NCBI GenBank assembly: GCA_003498085.1
Contig: DNCM01000068.1
Location: forward strand, 1 to 11,930
DNA from: a bacterium
GTDB lineage: Bacteria; UBA9089; UBA9088
DNA: 11,930 nucleotides
Direction of reading: 5' to 3'
A program made the translations under genes and the position numbers. Below, piece by piece: positions 7,359-11,930 of the stretch (position 1 is its first letter; every line of letters starts with the position of its first letter). The notes beneath the pieces were generated by a model. The model had not been told where the DNA came from, ran no database searches, and worked only from the letters and a program-made list of their open reading frames with translations.

Positions 7359-8320
7359 TTTTTTATCCGAAGAGTATAGCGAAATCCCTCGGGTCCCTCC
7401 CTCCCCTGGCTATCAGAAACCATGATAAAAAACTTTCCCTTTCCACTCCATCCTATCCTCGCTACCCTTATACCCTTTAATTGACTAAGGAGTCTAAGTT
7501 TTTCATCGTACAGCTTAATTTGAGGAGAAAGAATAGGTTTTTTTTCTTCATCTCTTACTTCCACTTCGATCTCAAATCTTCCATACGAATCCATTGTAAA
7601 TAAATACCAGTCAACATCAACCGGTTTTGCTATAAAACCATCCCAGATAGATGCAGGAATGACTAAATCTCTTATAACCGTTACTGAACCAGGTGTATCA
7701 TTTGGTTCGTATCTGTCTGGGAAAACCTGTTTTTCTCCTTCTTTTTTAAATATGTATGTAATCCAGCAAGAATTTTTATCAAGTCCAATATCTGGTGCCC
7801 TTTCTTCATCAGCTGGTCTTTTCAATGCAATCTCGATCTCCATATCCTCCTCAAAGAGACTGATAAAATAGTTAATAGAAGTTATTGCTTTATTCCTTCC
7901 TGTTCCAGCATCCATAAGTTCAATCGTATTAGAAACAGGAGGAGAACTTATATTTGTCCTTGGATTATAGGAGGAAATAGAAAGAACTGGTGCATAAGGA
8001 GATGGCCAGGTTGATGCAGAGACACCGCCTTCTTTAACCTTACAAGAGAGATTTACCTTTCCAGATGGCATGCCTAATGAAACATTTGCATCTGGAGGAA
8101 AACCTTTCGGTACAACAAACTTCCACTTTGCATAGGTTTCTTTTTTTTCAGAAAGCCAATATAGACCACCAATCCTTTTTCCATCCGATGTGAAAGATGT
8201 AGGAAGTAAAAGCATTGTCCTACAATTTTTATCCTTACAATCTATACCATCTTGATGACTAAATCCATTACAAGGAAAAAACCAACAGCAAATAGCTAAC
8301 AGCCAAAACAATTTTTTCAT
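7355..8320 (-). CDS. Exported protein with C-terminal PPC-like domain
   Basis: 321 residues. MKKLFWLLAICCWFFP is a signal peptide: positive start, then a hydrophobic core. There is no clear lipobox, since the residue before Cys11 is Ile. The mature N-terminal part has a Cys28-Cys33 pair that could form a disulfide, and a proline/serine-rich beta-like region (about 70-195) I cannot assign. Residues about 200-321 look like a bacterial pre-peptidase C-terminal (PPC) domain: DRYEPNDTPGSV (202-213), DVDWYLF (235-241), a KLYDEKLRLL strand and a final GFRYTLRIKK. PPC domains usually sit on secreted enzymes, but no protease or other catalytic motif is visible. It overlaps the GlmU-like gene and folP by 4 nt each. 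A role in the envelope or periplasm is inferred; substrate or partner is unknown. Confidence 0.75.
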   Translation of the reverse strand: MKKLFWLLAICCWFFPCNGFSHQDGIDCKDKNCRTMLLLPTSFTSDGKRIGGLYWLSEKKETYAKWKFVVPKGFPPDANVSLGMPSGKVNLSCKVKEGGVSASTWPSPYAPVLSISSYNPRTNISSPPVSNTIELMDAGTGRNKAITSINYFISLFEEDMEIEIALKRPADEERAPDIGLDKNSCWITYIFKKEGEKQVFPDRYEPNDTPGSVTVIRDLVIPASIWDGFIAKPVDVDWYLFTMDSYGRFEIEVEVRDEEKKPILSPQIKLYDEKLRLLSQLKGIRVARIGWSGKGKFFIMVSDSQGREGPEGFRYTLRIKK

Positions 8321-9297
8321 TTACACACCCCCTTTATTATGTAGGAATAAGGCTCTATATTGCATCCTTTATCTATTGTGCTACTACAAACAAAGGAAGC
8401 AACGATTTTTGCACCATCCCCTATTTTTGCATTCTCAATAAAAGAATATGGTCCGATTGTACAACATTCTCCAACCTTTGTTTTTCCTAAAATAAATGTA
8501 TATGGAAAAATGACAGTATCTCTTCCTATCTTTACATTCTCTTCGATGTATACAGAACTTGGGTCTTTTATAGAAACACCATTCTCCATAAGCCTTTTTG
8601 AGATTCTTTGTCTTATGATTCCTTCTGCAAAGGCAAGTTCTTCCCTCGTATTTATCCCCATCACTTCAATTTCATCATCTATTTCCAAAAGGGAAATAGA
8701 GGGAAGGGTTTCAAAAACATCCGTAAGGTAGTATTCCCCTTGGACATTATTTTTATCTAATAGATTAAGCCTTTCAAAAACATCCTTTGTTTTAAAACAG
8801 TATATTCCAGTATTTACAAGGTTTATTTTTCTCTCTTTTTCATTTGCATCTTTTTCCTCAACAATTTTTATTTTTCCATTACTTTGAATTATTCTACCAT
8901 AGCCACTCGGATCTTTTTTCCTTACTGCAAGAATAGTTGCAGAGGGATGTTCTTTTTTATGAAGGTTAGTTAGTCTTTTTAGGGTAGTCTTTGAGACAAG
9001 CGGAACATCACCCGGGACAACAAGAAAATCATCTTCATCAATATATGATTTTGTCCTTAATAAAGCATCCCCTGTTCCAAGTAGTTCATCTTGGATTACT
9101 ATTCTTCCATTTTTCCTTACAAACTTTCCAACTTCATCTTTCTGATAGCCCAAAACAAAGATTCTTTTTTTAAAGGATGATGTTGCTTCTATTGTCCATT
9201 CAAGTAACGGCTTTCCCATTATTGGATAAAGGAGCTTTGAAGTCTTTGATTTAAACCTCTTTCCCTTCCCTGCGGCCAAAATTACACAGGTATCCAT
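8317..9297 (-). CDS. GlmU-like N-acetylglucosamine-1-phosphate uridylyltransferase, short form
   Basis: Predicted to make UDP-GlcNAc from UTP and GlcNAc-1-phosphate for envelope glycans. The nucleotidyltransferase domain has LAAGKGKRFKSKTSKLL (7-23), GTGDAL (74-79), VPGDVPL (94-100, with the metal-binding Asp), GYGRII (132-137), VEEKDA (146-151), NTGIYCF (162-168) and the GlmU hallmark NNVQGEYYLTDV (183-194). A short left-handed beta-helix follows (about 245-322: IEENVKIGRD, IGPYSFIENAKIGDGAKI). The protein stops at 326 residues, whereas bifunctional GlmU is about 450, so the acetyltransferase active-site half is absent. The stop is real because it overlaps the next start (ATGA). Acetylation of glucosamine-1-phosphate would need another enzyme. 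A related sugar nucleotidyltransferase is possible, but the NNVQGEYYLTDV block favours GlmU. No clear ribosome site precedes ATG; translation may be coupled to the small gene 13 nt upstream. Confidence 0.85.
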   Translation of the reverse strand: MDTCVILAAGKGKRFKSKTSKLLYPIMGKPLLEWTIEATSSFKKRIFVLGYQKDEVGKFVRKNGRIVIQDELLGTGDALLRTKSYIDEDDFLVVPGDVPLVSKTTLKRLTNLHKKEHPSATILAVRKKDPSGYGRIIQSNGKIKIVEEKDANEKERKINLVNTGIYCFKTKDVFERLNLLDKNNVQGEYYLTDVFETLPSISLLEIDDEIEVMGINTREELAFAEGIIRQRISKRLMENGVSIKDPSSVYIEENVKIGRDTVIFPYTFILGKTKVGECCTIGPYSFIENAKIGDGAKIVASFVCSSTIDKGCNIEPYSYIIKGVCK

Positions 9298-9310
9298 TTA
9301 TAATAAAGAA

Positions 9311-9415
9311 TTATATTTTCCCGTACCTTCTTTTTTCTGCCCTCATTCTCTTTCTAAGTTTTTTGTATTTATGCTTTGCAATTTTTTTTCTTCTTTTTTT
9401 AACAACACTACCCAT
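9311..9415 (-). CDS. AURKAIP1/COX24-domain small ribosomal protein (34 aa)
   Basis: The ORF begins MGSVVKKRRKKIAKHKYKK and continues LRKRMRAEKRRYGKI, with over half its residues Lys or Arg. It closely resembles the short bacterial proteins of the AURKAIP1/COX24 domain family. These include the mycobacterial 30S protein called bS22 and the C-terminus of mitochondrial mS38, which bind near the decoding region of the small subunit. The start is firm: GAGGAG (9426-9421) lies 5 nt before ATG, and two strong promoters lie upstream. The stop is 13 nt before the GlmU-like gene, making this the first gene of the operon. It is short enough to be missed by default gene callers. Confidence 0.9.
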   Translation of the reverse strand: MGSVVKKRRKKIAKHKYKKLRKRMRAEKRRYGKI

Positions 9416-9476
9416 TTTCTCTCCTCTTAGCGTTATAAATTATAATCTTAATTTTCTTAATTATCATAACTTAAAA

Positions 9477-9505
9477 AGTATAACTTTATTTACGATTTTT
9501 GTCCA
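9477..9505 (-). promoter_or_regulatory. Downstream tandem promoter (P2) of the ribosomal-protein operon
   Basis: TGGACA (9505-9500), a 17-nt spacer, then TATACT (9482-9477). Transcription would start near 9470, giving a 5' leader of about 55 nt with a good ribosome site. Its -35 box starts 3 nt after the -10 box of P1, so the two promoters may compete or act in series. Confidence 0.55.
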
Positions 9506-9508
9506 GGA

Positions 9509-9537
9509 ATTTTAAAATTCGCAGTAATTCTTGTCAA
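9509..9537 (-). promoter_or_regulatory. Upstream tandem promoter (P1) of the ribosomal-protein operon
   Basis: TTGACA (9537-9532), a 17-nt spacer, then TAAAAT (9514-9509): 11 of 12 consensus positions with ideal spacing. It lies about 95 nt before the small ribosomal gene and just downstream of hisD. Confidence 0.6.
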
Positions 9538-9587
9538 AAATCTAAAAAATTAAAAATCATCTTAGATGTACCATTTATGATCAAGGT

Positions 9588-10784
9588 TTAAATCCTTATT
9601 TTTATACTTTTCTTATGTCTTTTTAAACCTTCTAATTCTGCAAGAAAAATACTAGATTTATCCTTTAGAACTCCCTCTTTTGTATAAGAGATGAGAGATA
9701 TTTTTTTCTGAAATGAAGAAACAGAAAGGCCAGAGAAAAATCTTGCTGACCTTCCAGTTGGAAGTACATGAGATGGACCTGCTATGTAGTCACCTAAGGC
9801 AACAGCAGAATACTGACCAGGGAATATAGCTCCCACAGACTCTATCTTTGGCAAAAGGCTTTCTGGATTTTTTGTATGGATACAGAGATGTTCTGGCGCA
9901 AATTCGTTTGAGAGAAAACAACAATCATCAATTGTTTTTGCAAGGATGATTATTGCCTGAGAAACTTTACTTTCTATTTTTTTAGCCAAAGTATTACTTG
10001 TTGTTATCAAAATTGCCTTTGTCCCTTCTCCATGTTCTAATTGGGAAAGAAGTTCGAGTTCAACAAACTCTTGTTTTGCAAAACTATCAGCAATTACTAA
10101 CACTTCAGATGGTCCTGCTAATAGGTCTATCCCAACATCGCCAAATACTAGTTTTTTTGCAGCTGTTACATAGATATTTCCAGGCCCTGCTATAAAGTCA
10201 ACTTTTTTTACAGATTCTGTCCCATAGGCAAAAGCTGCAATTGCCTGCGCTCCACCAATAGAATAAACTTCCCTTAATTCGAGAAGAAAGCACACGCCAA
10301 GTATACATTCACTAATTGGTGGGGGGCTACATACAGCAATTTCAGAGCAACCCGCAATCTTTGCCGGGATTGCAGTCATAAGAAGGGTTGAGATAAGGGG
10401 AAATTTTCCGCCTGGAATATACAAACCAACCCTTCTTATTGGTCTTACAATCTCACCTAATGTTTTTCCATCCTTTGTTTGCTTCCAAGGCTTTCTTATC
10501 CCTTTTTTATGGAAATTGGTTATATTTTTAATACTAAACTTTATTGCTGTCAAATCTCCTTTTTTTATCCTTTTATATGCATCTTGTAACTCTTCCTCAC
10601 TAATTTTTATGGATTTAAGTCTTATTTTATCAAATCTCTCTGTGAATTCAATAATTGCGGAATCTCCCTCATTTTTTACAGACAAAACTATCTTTTTTAC
10701 AGCCTCAATTATTTTTTCATCTATGGCAAAATCTTCAAAGAGCTCATATATTTTTTTCTCATCACTTGGATATTTTAAAATCAT
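9588..10784 (-). CDS. hisD: Histidinol dehydrogenase
   Basis: Oxidises L-histidinol to L-histidine in two NAD-dependent steps, the end of histidine synthesis; Zn enzyme of the cytosol. 398 residues, slightly shorter than the usual 420-440. Key blocks are RRVGLYIPGGKFPLISTLLM (117-136), GGAQAIAAFAYGTESV (177-192), the signature IAGPGNIYVTAAKK (198-211), LLAGPSEVLV (221-230) and SQLEHGEG (247-254). The catalytic pair Glu298-His299 is in APEHL, and GDYIAGPSHVLPTG spans 331-344. By comparison with characterised HisD the zinc ligands would be Gln248, His251, Asp332 and His390 (in EGLKRH), all present. The ATG is 6 nt after the accA stop with no good ribosome site of its own, so it is probably translationally coupled to accA. 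No other his gene is in the window. Confidence 0.96.
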   Translation of the reverse strand: MILKYPSDEKKIYELFEDFAIDEKIIEAVKKIVLSVKNEGDSAIIEFTERFDKIRLKSIKISEEELQDAYKRIKKGDLTAIKFSIKNITNFHKKGIRKPWKQTKDGKTLGEIVRPIRRVGLYIPGGKFPLISTLLMTAIPAKIAGCSEIAVCSPPPISECILGVCFLLELREVYSIGGAQAIAAFAYGTESVKKVDFIAGPGNIYVTAAKKLVFGDVGIDLLAGPSEVLVIADSFAKQEFVELELLSQLEHGEGTKAILITTSNTLAKKIESKVSQAIIILAKTIDDCCFLSNEFAPEHLCIHTKNPESLLPKIESVGAIFPGQYSAVALGDYIAGPSHVLPTGRSARFFSGLSVSSFQKKISLISYTKEGVLKDKSSIFLAELEGLKRHKKSIKIRI

Positions 10785-10790
10785 CTTGAA

Positions 10791-11738
10791 TTACTTACTG
10801 CTATTTTGTATTAAATACATCCCTATCTTTCTATATTTTTCAAACCTTTCTTTCAAAAGAGTCTCTTTATCCTTTTTTAATAAAAGCTCATTAAGATGAA
10901 ATAAAAGGGCTTTTTTAAGATTTTTTGCCATTTTTTCGGGCTCATTATGACATCCACCAGGTGGTTCTTTTATAACACTATCTGCAATCCCAAGCTTATA
11001 AAGGTCTTTTGCTGTTAAATGAAGAGCATAAGCTGCCTTCTCAATCTGTGTTTGATCCTTCCAAAGGATTGCTGCACAACCCTCTGGCGAGATGACAGAA
11101 TAAATAGCATGTTCAAGTATAAGTATTCTATCAGAAACACCAATACCTAATGCACCACCAGAACCTCCCTCTCCAACAACAACAGAAATAATTGGAATAG
11201 GGGCCTCAAAGAAAAATTTCAAATTCTCGGCAATTGCAATAGCTTGCCCTCTTTCTTCTGCACCTATTCCAGGATATGCCCCGGATGTATCAATGAATGT
11301 AATTATTGGCTTATTAAACTTACATCCTAATTCCACAAGCCTCTTTGCTTTTCTGTAACCTTCTGGGTGCGCCATTCCAAAATTTGTTTCAAGGTTTTCC
11401 TTTAGTTCTTTTCCTTTCCTGTGACCTATGATAATCACTTTATTTCCATCGAGCCATCCAATACCACCTACGATTGCCTTATCTTCTCCAAAAAATCTAT
11501 CGCCACAGAGCTCAATAAAGGAAGAAAACAGCCTCTCAATATAATCTATTGTACTTAGCCTTTTCGGATGTCTTGCAACCTGAACAATATTCCATGGAGA
11601 AAGATTTGAATATATTTTTTTCTTTTCTTTTTGCAGTGCTTGTTTTAGCTTTTTCTTGTTTTTCGGATCTTTTTCTTCCTCTAATTTTTTTTCAAGTTCA
11701 AACAGATGTCTTTCAAAGTCCAAAATTGGTTTAACCAT
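10791..11738 (-). CDS. accA: Acetyl-CoA carboxylase carboxyltransferase subunit alpha
   Basis: With AccD it forms the carboxyltransferase that moves CO2 from biotin on AccB to acetyl-CoA, making malonyl-CoA for fatty acids. 315 residues, essentially the typical length. The N-terminal helical segment (1-45) contains LDFERHLFELEKKLEEE, then WNIVQVARHPKR (49-60), ELCGDRFFGEDKAIVGG (76-92), GHRKGK (105-110), NFGMAHPEGYRKA (119-131), FIDTSGAYPGIGAEERGQ (148-165), the oxyanion-type VVGEGGSGGALGIG (187-200) and SVISPEGCAAILW (214-226). All family hallmarks are intact. The start at ATG 11738 lies 7 nt after a likely -10 box and has no clear ribosome site, so a leaderless message is possible. accD is not in the window. 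Confidence 0.96.
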   Translation of the reverse strand: MVKPILDFERHLFELEKKLEEEKDPKNKKKLKQALQKEKKKIYSNLSPWNIVQVARHPKRLSTIDYIERLFSSFIELCGDRFFGEDKAIVGGIGWLDGNKVIIIGHRKGKELKENLETNFGMAHPEGYRKAKRLVELGCKFNKPIITFIDTSGAYPGIGAEERGQAIAIAENLKFFFEAPIPIISVVVGEGGSGGALGIGVSDRILILEHAIYSVISPEGCAAILWKDQTQIEKAAYALHLTAKDLYKLGIADSVIKEPPGGCHNEPEKMAKNLKKALLFHLNELLLKKDKETLLKERFEKYRKIGMYLIQNSSK

Positions 11739-11745
11739 TTCTAAA

Positions 11746-11775
11746 TGTATACAGAATTTTTCTATTCCAAGTCAA
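11746..11775 (-). promoter_or_regulatory. Promoter for accA-hisD
   Basis: TTGACT (11775-11770), an 18-nt spacer, then TATACA (11751-11746). The -10 box ends 7 nt before the accA ATG, so transcription would start at or within a base or two of the start codon. The -35 box overlaps the stop codon of the upstream gene (11774-11772). Confidence 0.5.
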
Positions 11776-11930
11776 GTAAGAAATGTTGAAATCATGACTG
11801 CGTTACCCACAAGGTAACCACCCCCTATACTGTACTCGTTCCTAAAGAGGCTATAGAAATCTTCTAAGATAGGTGGTGGTAGATTTAGAATAGTAGAATA
11901 AGGGATATTGAATTCTTCTTTTAATCTATC
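11772..11930 (-). CDS. 3' end of an unrecognised gene (runs off the right edge)
   Basis: Fifty-two codons are open from the window edge to TGA (11774-11772). The visible C-terminus includes RLKEEFNIPYST, LNLPPPILEDFYSLF and the final IGGGYLVGNAVMISTFLT. Codon use resembles its neighbours, and it lies on the same strand 33 nt before accA. I do not recognise the family. Because the 5' part is missing and the fragment is short, even the coding call rests mainly on the open frame and the plausible amphipathic composition. Confidence 0.5.
   Translation of the reverse strand, partial: DRLKEEFNIPYSTILNLPPPILEDFYSLFRNEYSIGGGYLVGNAVMISTFLT

Noticed and set aside
8317..8400. GlmU truncation caused by a frameshift
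   Set aside because: The next gene starts inside the stop codon and continues as a different exported protein, with no acetyltransferase sequence in any frame.
9549..9590. Possible terminator after hisD (CATC-TAA-GATG followed by T-rich DNA on the minus strand)
   Set aside because: The stem is only about 4 bp with a 3-nt loop, and the whole interval is AT-rich, so the T run is not informative.
1..11930. CRISPR array, prophage, toxin-antitoxin or defence genes
   Set aside because: No regularly spaced direct repeats, phage structural genes or recognisable defence domains are visible on either strand.

Overview
The window is AT-rich bacterial chromosomal DNA with tightly packed housekeeping genes. 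Eight of the nine full-length or partial native protein genes lie on the minus strand, and many Arg and Lys codons are AGA, AGG or AAA. I cannot name the organism. The small 34-residue basic ribosomal protein, a YfhO-type membrane protein and a pre-peptidase-type exported protein would fit a poorly characterised or uncultured bacterial lineage, but that is inference.

Layout, left to right. (1) About 27-1142 is an IS630-family insertion sequence. Its transposase (minus strand) is broken into three reading frames but keeps recognisable helix-turn-helix, D, D and E blocks. It is inserted at the TA of the original stop codon of leuA, so the last seven codons of LeuA and its present stop codon are supplied by the element. 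(2) leuA (2-isopropylmalate synthase) lies 23 nt behind a tRNA-Glu(CTC) gene, and one good promoter precedes both. (3) A lone plus-strand gene at 2849-4327 encodes a membrane protein with a GAF domain and a GGDEF-like domain whose signature is lost. (4) A minus-strand operon runs from about 9537 down to 4333: two tandem promoters, a 34-codon AURKAIP1/COX24-type ribosomal protein gene, a GlmU-like uridylyltransferase lacking the acetyltransferase half, an exported protein with a PPC-like domain, folP (dihydropteroate synthase), and a YfhO-family membrane protein. The last four are chained by 4-nt ATGA overlaps. (5) accA and hisD form a second minus-strand pair, 6 nt apart, with their own promoter just before accA. 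(6) The right edge holds the 3' end of an unrecognised minus-strand gene whose stop codon lies in the accA -35 box.

Functionally, the native genes cover leucine, histidine, folate, fatty-acid and UDP-GlcNAc precursor synthesis plus an envelope membrane protein and a signalling-type protein. I did not see a defence island, CRISPR array or prophage. The most unusual material is the IS630 copy (stop-codon capture, two breaks at identical A-AAA-AAC heptamers, a consensus promoter at its end), the short ribosomal gene leading the envelope/folate operon, and two promoters placed so close to the start codon that leaderless transcripts are expected.
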